Assembly: GCA_039995105.1 (NCBI GenBank)
Contig: CP146203.1
Coordinates: 1,860,001-1,924,000 of the forward strand
DNA from: Jonesiaceae bacterium BS-20
GTDB taxonomy: Bacteria; Actinomycetota; Actinomycetes; Actinomycetales; Cellulomonadaceae
Length of the DNA: 64,000 nt
Direction: 5' to 3'
Part shown: positions 47,069 through 56,484 of the stretch, one piece after another
Layout: every line of letters begins with the position of its first letter
How positions within the stretch are numbered: the stretch's first letter is position 1
Notes under the pieces: generated by a model
What the model saw: only the letters and a program-made list of their open reading frames with translations
Databases searched by the model: none
Told to the model about the DNA's origin: nothing
Position numbers and translations under genes: made by a program

Positions 47069-48542
47069 GCTTTTCCTCAATATTCTCTACGGTGACCGCG
47101 GTACGAGCAAACAAGAATTCGCGGGTGCTGCCATCGGCTCGCACCGCGGTCACCTGCTCAAAGGCCGAGCCGCCTAGGTCCCCGGACTGGGCCGCGATCT
47201 CTTGGTACCCAAAGATTTCCACGGGGCGCTTCAAGTTGTTCTCACCCTGTTCAAACGCTTGCCCGATGGTGAGGTCGGCCGTTTGACCCAGACTTTGCAG
47301 GTGCGCAACCAAATCCGCGTGCCTCGGTCCGCCCAGGCCCAAAAGCTCTTCCAATTCCATACCCTGCCCCGTGACATCTTGGGCAGGCTCAAGTTCTTGG
47401 GGAGCTACGTCCAGACTCAAGTCATGAACCGAAGTCTTGAGCCGCCCAAAGTTCACCCGCTGGAACCGGTGCAACGGTGACACCCGCTGTCCGCGAGTAG
47501 AACCCGGCAACCAGATGGCCAGCTGGTTGATGGCTTGGCGGATAGCATCATCGAGTTCTTGGTCGCGCAGTGGATTGTGGTTACGTATCTGGGTGGTCAG
47601 CGTTCGCGATGCTCGTTGTTGCTCTGCCAAAACAAGGCCGAGCGCCTGCAAAATGGTGGACTTGATCCCGCGGAACGCCGACTTCTCAGCACTCGTTAGC
47701 TCGGTTGAGAACGGGTGCCGCAGGACGGAGGCGACCGCTTTGTCAAGGCTTGCCAGCAGGTCCTCGTCATCGAGCAGTTCCATGGCTCCCACGAAGGCAC
47801 GTCCCTCATGGGTTTGATCCATGAGGTTCTTCGAAGCGTCCAAGTACTCACTCAGGATCTCTCCCGAAGGACGCTCGTCTTGGCGCAGCTGGGTCAAGAT
47901 TTCGCGCTGCAGGTCCTTAATCGACTCGGCTACCCGGGTGAAGTCCGCTGGCAGCTCACGCACTAGATACTTCACGTTTTCAAACTGCTCGCTCATGCGA
48001 TCGTTGTCCACCGGCTCGATGACCCCACCACCCGCGAGGAAGTCCCGCTCGACAGTGAGCCGAGCAATCTCGGCATCCAAGGAGGCCATGCGTGCCGACC
48101 TCGAGGGTTGGGCATCGAGAGCAAAGCGATCCATCGTCTCCAACAACGTACGCAGCCGGGATTCCGAAACAAGCGCGTGATCGCCTTGCGCCCGAGCAAC
48201 AAACTCGATCGCCTGCTGTGCGTGGGAGGTAAGCGAATACTCTTCCACCCCGTCATCAGTGATATTGCGAATCAACCACTTTTCCCGCACCCACCGGGTG
48301 CACAGCTGACGCACGGGCGCAGAATCCAATCCCAGATCCTCGTACGCGCCCAATTCACCGGCGTGGTTTTGCACCTCGAGGTGAAACTGGTCGGCGGTGA
48401 TTGTTTTGCGCTCCGCGGTAAACGTGGAGTTGAAGATCGCAATGACAATGGGGGCAAAATGCCTGTTCAGTAGCGCCAACGTGGGTCGTTCAAATGCGCG
48501 GCGGGACCGCTGCAGTTGGTCAGTAACTAATCCCACGTTCAT
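47061..48542 (-). CDS. jetA: Kleisin subunit, DUF3375 family (JetA/MksF)
   Basis: About 493 residues. DUF3375 start LQRSRRAFERPTLALLNRHFAP is characteristic; N-terminal winged helix, middle coiled coil (about 170-270), C-terminal winged domain. Bridges the two ATPase heads of JetC. Start: GAAGGG lies immediately before ATG 48542 but 6 nt before GTG 48536, which is the better-spaced start. Sits behind the leuS terminator. Confidence 0.88.
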   Translation of the reverse strand: MNVGLVTDQLQRSRRAFERPTLALLNRHFAPIVIAIFNSTFTAERKTITADQFHLEVQNHAGELGAYEDLGLDSAPVRQLCTRWVREKWLIRNITDDGVEEYSLTSHAQQAIEFVARAQGDHALVSESRLRTLLETMDRFALDAQPSRSARMASLDAEIARLTVERDFLAGGGVIEPVDNDRMSEQFENVKYLVRELPADFTRVAESIKDLQREILTQLRQDERPSGEILSEYLDASKNLMDQTHEGRAFVGAMELLDDEDLLASLDKAVASVLRHPFSTELTSAEKSAFRGIKSTILQALGLVLAEQQRASRTLTTQIRNHNPLRDQELDDAIRQAINQLAIWLPGSTRGQRVSPLHRFQRVNFGRLKTSVHDLSLDVAPQELEPAQDVTGQGMELEELLGLGGPRHADLVAHLQSLGQTADLTIGQAFEQGENNLKRPVEIFGYQEIAAQSGDLGGSAFEQVTAVRADGSTREFLFARTAVTVENIEEKHV

Positions 48543-48552
48543 CCCTTCAAGT

Positions 48553-48595
48553 AAAAACAACTCGGTGGAACCCGGACCGGCCGGATTCCACCGAG
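48553..48595 (-). terminator. leuS terminator
   Basis: 10-bp stem (48561-48570 with 48586-48595) and T5 run (48557-48553) on the minus strand. It lies only about 11 nt upstream of the jetA start. Confidence 0.8.
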
Positions 48596-48660
48596 AATTG
48601 CCCTACGTTTTAAGCCAAGCTTTCTAGTTCAATGCAACAACCTTGGTAAGGCTAACAACC

Positions 48661-51600
48661 TCAGTCGCCCGGAACAATGTTGACGATCTTTGGGGCCCGC
48701 ACAATGATCTTGCGGACCGAACGCCCGTCCAAGAACCGCAGCACGCCCTCGTTCGCCAACGCGAGAGCCTCAAGTTCAGCATCGGAAACCGACGGCGCTA
48801 CTTGGGCCTTACCGCGGACCTTACCCTGGACCTGGAAGACACAAGTGACCTCATCCTCAACCAGATACTCCGGCTGCGCAACCGGGAACTCAGCGAGGCT
48901 AACAGCCTCGGTGTGTCCCAGCTTTTGCCACAGTTCCTCGGCGATGTGGGGAGCAACCGGGGAGACCAACTGAATCAGGGTCTGGGCCGCAGCACGCGGA
49001 ACTTCCTTGAGTGAAGTCAGGTAGTTGTTGAAACCAATCATCTTGGCAATTGCGGTGTTAATCCGCATGCCTGCCATTTCCTCGTTGACGTCCGCAATGG
49101 TGCGGTGCATCTGCCGCAGCGTTGGCACGTCTGGCTCGACGTCAACGACCGTGACTTCACCGGTCTCCTCGTCAACGACGTTGCGCCACAGGCGCTGTAG
49201 GAACCGTTGAGCACCTACAACCGCTCGGGTGTCCCACGGACGGGACAGGTCAAGTGGACCCATAGACATCTCATACACCCGGAACGTGTCAGCGCCATAC
49301 GCGTCATACATTTCATCCGGGGTCACAATGTTCTTGAGCGACTTACCCATCTTGCCGTATTCACGGTTAACGGGCTCGCCCTTGAATAGGTACGTGGTCT
49401 TGCCCTTGTCATCCGTGCTCTCTTCAACCTCGGATGCCTCGACGTACTGCCCACGGCTGTCGGTGTAGGCATAGGCCTGCACGTAACCCTGGTTGAACAA
49501 CTTGTGGAACGGCTCAACGCTCGACACAAAACCGAGGTCAAACAAGATCTTGTGCCAGAACCGGGCGTACAGCAGGTGCAGCACCGCGTGCTCGACTCCA
49601 CCTACGTACAGGTCGACTCCGCCTGATGCCCCGGCGGAGGTGTTGTGCTCCGGACCCATCCAGTACTGGTCAAGCTCCGGGGAGACCGGCGCAATTGCGT
49701 CGGCCCCATTGTTGTTGGGGCTGATGTAACGCAGGTAGTACCAGCAGGATCCGGCCCAGTTAGGCATGGTGTTGGTTTCACGGCGGTACTTCTTGACGCC
49801 ATCACCAAGGTCCAGGTCAACGTAAACCCAGTCCTCGTTGCGGCCCAGTGGTGGCTCCGGCGAAGACTGTGCGTCCTGCGGGTCAAACGTCTTGGGTGCG
49901 AAGTCCGGGGTGTCCGGGAGCGGAACCGGAAGGGCGTTTTCCGGCAACGCAATGGGCTGGTTGTCCTCGTCATACACAATTGGGAACGGTTCACCCCAAT
50001 AACGTTGGCGGCTAAACAGCCAGTCGCGCAGCCGGTACGTGGTCGTTCCGCTACCCAGGCCGCGTGCTTCAAGCCACTCGGTGATTTGTTCCTTGGCCTG
50101 CTCAACGTCCAAGCCGTTCAAGGAAATGGAGTCACTTGCAGAGTTAATGATTGCGCCATCGCCGGTCCACGCTGCGTCTTGTGCGAAGTCCTGCGGCGGT
50201 GCAACCGTGTAAATCACGTCTAGGTCATAGGCCTGAGCAAAATCAAAGTCACGCTCATCCCCACCGGGAACCGCCATGATCGCGCCGGTTCCATACCCCA
50301 TCAGGACATAGTCCGCGGTAAATACCGGAACCAGTGCGCCACTAACCGGGTTGGTAGCGAAGTAACCGGTAAACACACCGGTCTTGTCCCCGGCCTGGCG
50401 CTCAACTGCGGTCTTAGCCGCGGCACTGGCCTGGTATGCGCCGATAGCCTCAGTGGGAGTGCCGTAGCCTCCGGTCCAAGCCTCTTTAGTGCCGGTTGGC
50501 CACTGGGCTGGCAGGGACTGGCTGAGCAACGGGTGTTCCGGGGAAACCACCATGAAGGTGGCACCAAACAGGGTGTCCGGCCGGGTCGTAAATACTTCAA
50601 GGTCTTGACCAGCAACGCTGAACTTTACGTGTGCGCCCTCGGAGCGGCCCACCCAGTTGCGTTGCATTGCCTTGACCTTGTCCGGCCAGTCAATGATCTC
50701 TAGGTCATCAACCAGGCGGTCTGAGTACGCGGTAATACGCATGTTCCACTGGCTCATTGAGCGCTGGAATACCGGGAAATTGCCTCGTTCTGAGCGGCCC
50801 TCGGCGGTGACCTCTTCATTTGCAAGGACCGTGCCAAGCCCCGGGCACCAGTTCACCGGAGCTTGGGAAACATAAGCCAACCGGAAGGAGTTCAATACCT
50901 CGCGGCGCTGGGCAACAGAGAGGTCCGCCCATACGCCCATCTCGGCAAATTCTTGTGGGAGCTCGCGCTCACCGGAGTCAAACTGCGCTTCAAGTTCCGC
51001 GATTGGGCGTGCCTTGCCCGGGCTGCCTGCCGCGTTAATGGCCTGCGGGTCATACCAGGAGTTGAAGATCTGCAAGAAGATCCATTGCGTCCAGCGTACG
51101 TATTCCTCGTCGGTTGTGGAGAATGACCGGCGTGGGTCGTGAGCCAGCCCCATGCGGCGCAGCTGGCGCTGCATGTTGGCTACGTTGTTTTCGGTGGCAA
51201 CACGCGGGTGCTGCCCGGTCTGCACGGCGTACTGCTCCGTTGGCAGACCAAAGGAGTCAAAGCCCAACGCGTGCAAGACGTTGTCGCCATTCATGCGGCG
51301 GAACCGAGCTACTACGTCGGTTGCGATGTATCCCAGCGGGTGCCCCACGTGCAGGCCCGCTCCTGATGGAAACGGGAACATGTCCATCACAAAGAAGGAT
51401 TGGGTGCTTGGGTCGGCGTAGTTACCCTTGCCGTCTGGAAGCCCACCCTCGGGGTCCGCGGCAAAGAAGGTGCCTAGTTCTTCCCAGCGGTCCTGCCATT
51501 TGAGTTCGATTGTCTCAGCAAGCTGGGCGTTGTAACGAAATGCTGGTTCGCCAATTACCGGCACGGCCGCTGACTGTTCAGTGTTGGAAGAAGTATTCAC
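48661..51600 (-). CDS. leuS: Leucyl-tRNA synthetase
   Basis: 979 residues, class I. HIGH-like GLHVGHPLGY, long editing domain (FTTRPDTLFGATFMV), zinc and catalytic KMSKS-like motif KMGKSLKN, C-terminal anticodon and small C-terminal domain. GTG 51600 has no good Shine-Dalgarno but TAAACT (51613-51608) stands exactly 7 nt upstream, so a leaderless mRNA is likely. Ends at the terminator before jetA. Confidence 0.97.
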   Translation of the reverse strand: MNTSSNTEQSAAVPVIGEPAFRYNAQLAETIELKWQDRWEELGTFFAADPEGGLPDGKGNYADPSTQSFFVMDMFPFPSGAGLHVGHPLGYIATDVVARFRRMNGDNVLHALGFDSFGLPTEQYAVQTGQHPRVATENNVANMQRQLRRMGLAHDPRRSFSTTDEEYVRWTQWIFLQIFNSWYDPQAINAAGSPGKARPIAELEAQFDSGERELPQEFAEMGVWADLSVAQRREVLNSFRLAYVSQAPVNWCPGLGTVLANEEVTAEGRSERGNFPVFQRSMSQWNMRITAYSDRLVDDLEIIDWPDKVKAMQRNWVGRSEGAHVKFSVAGQDLEVFTTRPDTLFGATFMVVSPEHPLLSQSLPAQWPTGTKEAWTGGYGTPTEAIGAYQASAAAKTAVERQAGDKTGVFTGYFATNPVSGALVPVFTADYVLMGYGTGAIMAVPGGDERDFDFAQAYDLDVIYTVAPPQDFAQDAAWTGDGAIINSASDSISLNGLDVEQAKEQITEWLEARGLGSGTTTYRLRDWLFSRQRYWGEPFPIVYDEDNQPIALPENALPVPLPDTPDFAPKTFDPQDAQSSPEPPLGRNEDWVYVDLDLGDGVKKYRRETNTMPNWAGSCWYYLRYISPNNNGADAIAPVSPELDQYWMGPEHNTSAGASGGVDLYVGGVEHAVLHLLYARFWHKILFDLGFVSSVEPFHKLFNQGYVQAYAYTDSRGQYVEASEVEESTDDKGKTTYLFKGEPVNREYGKMGKSLKNIVTPDEMYDAYGADTFRVYEMSMGPLDLSRPWDTRAVVGAQRFLQRLWRNVVDEETGEVTVVDVEPDVPTLRQMHRTIADVNEEMAGMRINTAIAKMIGFNNYLTSLKEVPRAAAQTLIQLVSPVAPHIAEELWQKLGHTEAVSLAEFPVAQPEYLVEDEVTCVFQVQGKVRGKAQVAPSVSDAELEALALANEGVLRFLDGRSVRKIIVRAPKIVNIVPGD

Positions 51601-51607
51601 GTGACCT

Positions 51608-51613
51608 AGTTTA
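51608..51613 (-). promoter_or_regulatory. leuS -10 element
   Basis: TAAACT 7 nt upstream of the GTG start codon. No strong -35 is visible. Confidence 0.5.
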
Positions 51614-51792
51614 GCGTTTGGTTCCGGTAGAACAGTGCATTATTCCTAGGTGAGACGGGGCACGCTTGGGAAACTGGTCCCGAAATACAAACCTGTTCCG
51701 GTATCCGGCAACTCTTTTGCGCCGTAACCTCAACCGGGCGGGCAGCGTACGTGCAGCCTTACTCCTCAAATACTGCTGCCAGCGGCCCAAGC

Positions 51793-52431
51793 CTACTTGG
51801 TGTTGAGGTAAGCCGAGATAACTGGGCCCATCCCAATTGCAATCCAAACCACGACTGCCACGTAGAACAACGGCACAATGAGGTTGCGGTTCTTGACCAC
51901 AAAACTCTTGACCTTGTCCCCCACCGGCAACAAGCCTTCTTGGATGGCGTGGACTAACTGGTACCAGAACAGCGGGATCATTGCGGCCCACACCACCATG
52001 CAGTACGGGCACAACCTAGCCAAAGTGTGGATCGAGGTGTACATCAAGAACACAATGAATCCGGCGCCAATTGTGGTACCCACCAGAAGGGACCGCCAGA
52101 TCCACTTGGGCAAGGTGCCACCTGCGATCACCACAACACCCAAAGTCGCCACGATGGGGAACACTGCCACACCAATGACCGGGTTAGGGAATCCAAGAAC
52201 CGCCCCTTGCGCCGAGGCCATCGCATCCGCGCAGTCGAGGAAGATATTGATCGAGCAACCGGCAACGTGGTCTGGGTTTGCCAGTTTCAAGAACTTCTCA
52301 AGGGTCAACGCAAATGATCCAGCGAACCCAATCGCCCCAAAGATGGTCAAGATCCAACCCATGGTGCGCGCTTTGATGTTGCGAGCCGCAGCCAGTTCTG
52401 CGCTGAAGTCAAACTCTTGCGATGCGTTCAT
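51793..52431 (-). CDS. Vitamin K epoxide reductase (VKOR) family membrane protein
   Basis: 212 residues, five hydrophobic helices. Active-site CxxC (CPYC) and loop cysteines (GCSIN, LDC) match bacterial VKOR, which reoxidises DsbA-like proteins with quinone. No DsbA is fused or adjacent. ATG 52431 with GGAG 8 nt upstream. Confidence 0.92.
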   Translation of the reverse strand: MNASQEFDFSAELAAARNIKARTMGWILTIFGAIGFAGSFALTLEKFLKLANPDHVAGCSINIFLDCADAMASAQGAVLGFPNPVIGVAVFPIVATLGVVVIAGGTLPKWIWRSLLVGTTIGAGFIVFLMYTSIHTLARLCPYCMVVWAAMIPLFWYQLVHAIQEGLLPVGDKVKSFVVKNRNLIVPLFYVAVVVWIAIGMGPVISAYLNTK

Positions 52432-52586
52432 AACCTGCTCCAACTAAGCTTGTCATTCAGCGTGGCGGTTCGCTGTTGCGGTCAATGGTCCCAAGTTTTG
52501 TGCCGTGAGTTACTGTATCGGGCAATTCTGAGACTTTTCTGACAATGGGTCCGTGTCCAACTGTAATTCAGCCGGTGACCGCCTTT

Positions 52587-53810
52587 TTAACTGTCTTGGA
52601 TGAGCTGTTCAATATCCAAGGGCCGCCGTTTAGGTGCAACTAGGTGGACCAAGACCATGCCTATCACGGTCAAGATGACGCCCAACCATGCCAAAGCTAG
52701 GTAACCAAAGCCCCAGGTAATAACAATTCCTCCGAGGAATGCACCGTTGGCGTTGGCCGTGTTCAAGGCCGAGTGGCACAGGGCCGCGCCCAGCGACGGG
52801 GCCGTAGGCGACAGGTCCATGAGCAGACCTTGCAAGCCCAATGCCAAGAACTGCGAGGTGAGTCCAACCAAGAATATTCCAAACACAAACAGGTAACTGT
52901 TGTGCCCAACAAGCCCCAAGAAGATGAGCGCCCCGATCGTGGTGAAGAAGCCAACGTATACGGTGCGCTTGACTGAAATATCCATCATGCGCCCGGAGAA
53001 GAAGATTCCGACGGTCATACCAATACCAAAGACGGCCAAGATGACGGGAACAAACTCAACCGAGATGCTAGCTTCTTCCATCGCCATTGGCTTGACGTAG
53101 GAATAGATGGTGAACATGCCACCAAAGCCAATTCCACAAGCGATAAATACGCCCCACAGGCGCCCATTTTTCAAGGCCTTCAGTTCGGTCCCCACGGTTG
53201 CACCGGGTTCCGCAGGCACTTTTGGCAGAGCTAGAAGGAGCGCCATGAGGGTGATAAACCCAAGTACTCCAACCGCAATAAATGCGGCCCGCCAGCCAAG
53301 ATTCTCGCCTACCCAGGATGAGATAGGAACGCCAACCACGTTGGCAATTGTCAGTCCACCGAGCATGATGGACATGGCATAGCCGCGCCGGTTCGCCCCG
53401 GCAATTGCGGTGCCAATGACCGCACCAACACCAAAGAACACCCCGTGCGGTAGACCCGCTAGGAACCGACCCAGCATGAGCATCTCAAGCGTCTGCGCGT
53501 ACGCGGACAGCAGGTTGGCTACCGAGTAAGCGCCCATCAGCCACACGATCAAGGTGGTGCGGGACATCCGCGCGGACAAGACCGCGATGATTGGGGCACC
53601 GATGACCACGCCAAGCGCGTAGGCGGTGATGGCGTTGCCCGCAGCCGGGATGCTCACCCCTAGCCCACTGGCAATATTGGTCAAGATTCCCATGGTCGCG
53701 AACTCGGTTGTGCCGATGGTGAATCCGCCGAGGGCGAGAGCGAGTAGGGAAAACGGTATTTTTGGGCCAGCGGAGCGCGTTTGAGCGGGTGCTACGGGTC
53801 CAGAATTCAA
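52587..53810 (-). CDS. MFS transporter, DHA1 (AraJ/YdhP-like) exporter
   Basis: About 407 residues with twelve helices. Family opening LALALGGFTIGTTEFATMG and the loop motif around ARMSRTTLIVWLMG. Usually exports drugs or sugars; substrate unknown. Likely start TTG 53810, overlapping the regulator stop in a TTGA; the alternative is 53825. Last gene of the MPE-regulator-MFS operon. Confidence 0.85.
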   Translation of the reverse strand: MNSGPVAPAQTRSAGPKIPFSLLALALGGFTIGTTEFATMGILTNIASGLGVSIPAAGNAITAYALGVVIGAPIIAVLSARMSRTTLIVWLMGAYSVANLLSAYAQTLEMLMLGRFLAGLPHGVFFGVGAVIGTAIAGANRRGYAMSIMLGGLTIANVVGVPISSWVGENLGWRAAFIAVGVLGFITLMALLLALPKVPAEPGATVGTELKALKNGRLWGVFIACGIGFGGMFTIYSYVKPMAMEEASISVEFVPVILAVFGIGMTVGIFFSGRMMDISVKRTVYVGFFTTIGALIFLGLVGHNSYLFVFGIFLVGLTSQFLALGLQGLLMDLSPTAPSLGAALCHSALNTANANGAFLGGIVITWGFGYLALAWLGVILTVIGMVLVHLVAPKRRPLDIEQLIQDS

Positions 53811-54496
53811 GGGATCACAATCCAAATTGCGTCGGCTGCACGCAGTCCCAACGTAAGTGGGGCGAGCAGGTGTGGCTGGTCCTTGGGGAACCAGTCGATG
53901 TCTATGGTGCCTAGGGCGGTATTGCGGGCGGTCACATGAACGCGGGCGTCAAGCCCAAAACCAAGATCGGCTAGGTAACGCAGTACCTCGGGGTCGTTAT
54001 CTGCGATCCGGTTCACCGTGCCGCGGGCGCGGTCTTTAACCACGGATAACGGGTGGGCATCCGGAGCATTAATCTTGCCGTCCCGGCGCGGGATTGGGTC
54101 CCCGTGAGGGTCCCGCAGCGGAAAATTGAGGCGGGCATCAATCCGGTCGATGAGCAGATCTGTCACCGCATGTTCAAGTACTTCCGCTTCATTATGGACC
54201 TCGTCCCAGGTGTAACCCAATTCCGAAACGAGGTACGTTTCCAGCAATCGGTGACGCCGGACCATGGCAAGAGCATACTTTTCGCCCAGCGCAGTTAATG
54301 AAATGCTCCCGTAACGGCGGTATTGCAGGAGTCCTTGGGCTGCTAACCGCCGCACGGTCTCAGACACCGTCGAGCTCCCAACACCCAGGGTTTGCGCTAA
54401 TTCCGTGACGGATACCTCATCTTTGGTCCACTCTTTGAGCGACCAAATCACCTTGATGTAGTCCTGGGCTACCGGGGTCAGGTGGTGCGCACTCAC
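53807..54496 (-). CDS. DtxR/MntR-family metal-dependent regulator
   Basis: 229 residues: winged helix (SVTELAQTLGVGSSTVSETVRRL), dimer/metal domain, then an FeoA-like SH3 domain at the C-terminus. At the two DtxR metal-selectivity positions it has Asp (QDYIK, replacing Met10) and Glu (AEVLEH, replacing Cys102), the MntR choice, so Mn2+ is more likely than Fe2+. GTG overlaps the upstream metallophosphoesterase stop (GTGA). Confidence 0.88.
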   Translation of the reverse strand: MSAHHLTPVAQDYIKVIWSLKEWTKDEVSVTELAQTLGVGSSTVSETVRRLAAQGLLQYRRYGSISLTALGEKYALAMVRRHRLLETYLVSELGYTWDEVHNEAEVLEHAVTDLLIDRIDARLNFPLRDPHGDPIPRRDGKINAPDAHPLSVVKDRARGTVNRIADNDPEVLRYLADLGFGLDARVHVTARNTALGTIDIDWFPKDQPHLLAPLTLGLRAADAIWIVIP

Positions 54497-56484
54497 CGTG
54501 CTTCCCCGGGTAGGGCTGGATCATCAAGTTTTCCGATGCCTTCCGCATCTTGCGCATTTTCTTGCGTTACCGAGGCACCTGGCCCGGAATTTTCATCTGA
54601 CTGCGATGTGGGGTCCGTTGCGTCGTCAGTGAATTCGTCTTGGGGTGGGACTGCCGGGGTCAAGAAGGCTGGTAGGGAGTTTTCTCCCGGTTTAGGGAAG
54701 CGCACGGGCGGGCCTACGGTCGCCGTGGCCGAAGGCGTTACCGAGACGATTTGCAGGGAAACCATTTCTTTGTTGGCTCGGTCGTACGTCAAGATGGTCA
54801 TCTCTGCCACGCCGTTGAGCGGCCCGATGGTGACCTTGTTTGCCATGGCGCCGGCCGTGGTCGAGTTGGTATAACGGATTCCTTGACCTACGAACTCTGG
54901 TCCTCCGCGCCGGTGGGTGTGCCCTGAGATCTGGTAGGGCACACATCCGCTCTCGAGGGGACCAAGGCCTACCTTTGGGGTGTGGATCAACAGGATGTCG
55001 ACACCGCCTGAAGCGCAGGCAACCTCGGTTAGCCGGGCGCCGGCGCTCTCGTAGTTTTCACCGCTCACGGACACCGATCCGGCACCGAGTCGGGTCTCAT
55101 TTGGATCGGAGTCGCCCAGGAATTTGACGCCTTGAATTTCCACCACGGAACCATCAAGGACCGTTGCTCCTGCTTTTTGGGCTTGCTTCGAAATGAAGGC
55201 AGAGTCGTGATTACCGTCGGCTTGAATGAAGTCCGTTCCCTTAGGGGCTGCGGAAACAAAACTTTCCACGCAGAACCGTTCCAGTTCGGTTCCATTGATC
55301 GTGGTATCTCCGGCATTCAAAATGACCGTTGCTCCCGATCGCTTTGCCGCCGTGGTAATCAACGGGGCCATTCCCACGTTGCAGTGCAGGTCAGAAATGA
55401 CCAGCATGGTGACCAGATCTGGTTCACTTCGCTGAGCCCCGTTCTGCTTACGCTCCTGCTCGGTGGCCTCAGCGCTGCCGCTGGTTCCCGGGTTTGTGCC
55501 ATCAGCACCGGACTCGGATGTATCCGCATCCGGTTGTTCCTGGTTCACTTCTTCTGGTGCGGGTGGCGTCAACACAATAGTGCGTGCCACCGACCGCGCG
55601 ATTTCGCTCTCGCGCTCGGTAACGAGCTCGCGCACATCAAACGCCTCAGCTAACGCAACATTTGCTTGGGCATAGAAGTTTTCATTCTCTTCGTACACCC
55701 CAAGCAGCTGCCCGCCGTAAGTGTCAATCACTCCGGAAAGCCGGCCGGTGATGCGGGCACCCTCTAATGGCGTGTTTTCAAAGACGGCAGAAGTAGCCGC
55801 GCCTACCTCTGACAAATTTTCCCGCGATTGCACAACGGTGATCTGCCCGACGGCAAGGCACAGCGCCACAAAGCTGGCAGTCAATAGCCAAGTCTTACGA
55901 GCCAACGGGTATGCCAACTCCCGGCGCCGGTTTGGGCCAAGAAGCCAAAGCAACCCGCCGAGGATTACGAGGGCCGTGCCCGCAGCAATGACGGTACGCA
56001 GGAGCGCATTTTCGATCAAGAGTTTGGCAACCAGGTCAATGGTCTCGGTGGGTGCAGCGAAAAACTGCAGATACTGTTCAACATCTTGCCCCAGTGCGCC
56101 CAGGGTTTGGCTTTGGTCAAGAGCGGTCAGATCAGCAGGGATTTCTTCTATCGTTGCTCGAGCTCCGAGCCCGAGCGGTAGTGGCGAGTCCAGCTGCATG
56201 GTGCCCAGCGGTCCAACATCGACGGTAATCATGGAATCGACCGTGATTTCATAGCGCGCATCGTGCGGCCCAAAGTTGGCGTTGGTCTGCGCGGTGGTTA
56301 CCCCAAAAATGACCGAGACCACGAGGATTGCACTACCAACCAGTAACAGCCGGATCCAACGTGGCACGGTGACGCCGTCTTGCGGGTACTTGGCCCAGCG
56401 GGAGATTGCCCTGCGCCACTGGCCGCCGGTACGCCGTACACTCGGCCACGCGCGCTTGAACCACCGTCCAAGGGAAGCAAACAT
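54493..56484 (-). CDS. Membrane-anchored metallophosphoesterase
   Basis: 663 residues. Basic N-terminus, first helix about 45-65, outer loop, two more helices (about 168-185 and 200-220), an outside segment rich in Glu/Ser/Gly (about 310-355), then a calcineurin-type domain: DLHCN, GDTTINGT, GNHD, GHTHRRGG. Disordered acidic tail from about 600. The active site faces outward by topology. GGGGAG 8 nt before the ATG. Operon with an MntR-like regulator fits a Mn2+-dependent phosphatase; substrate unknown. Confidence 0.85.
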   Translation of the reverse strand: MFASLGRWFKRAWPSVRRTGGQWRRAISRWAKYPQDGVTVPRWIRLLLVGSAILVVSVIFGVTTAQTNANFGPHDARYEITVDSMITVDVGPLGTMQLDSPLPLGLGARATIEEIPADLTALDQSQTLGALGQDVEQYLQFFAAPTETIDLVAKLLIENALLRTVIAAGTALVILGGLLWLLGPNRRRELAYPLARKTWLLTASFVALCLAVGQITVVQSRENLSEVGAATSAVFENTPLEGARITGRLSGVIDTYGGQLLGVYEENENFYAQANVALAEAFDVRELVTERESEIARSVARTIVLTPPAPEEVNQEQPDADTSESGADGTNPGTSGSAEATEQERKQNGAQRSEPDLVTMLVISDLHCNVGMAPLITTAAKRSGATVILNAGDTTINGTELERFCVESFVSAAPKGTDFIQADGNHDSAFISKQAQKAGATVLDGSVVEIQGVKFLGDSDPNETRLGAGSVSVSGENYESAGARLTEVACASGGVDILLIHTPKVGLGPLESGCVPYQISGHTHRRGGPEFVGQGIRYTNSTTAGAMANKVTIGPLNGVAEMTILTYDRANKEMVSLQIVSVTPSATATVGPPVRFPKPGENSLPAFLTPAVPPQDEFTDDATDPTSQSDENSGPGASVTQENAQDAEGIGKLDDPALPGEAR

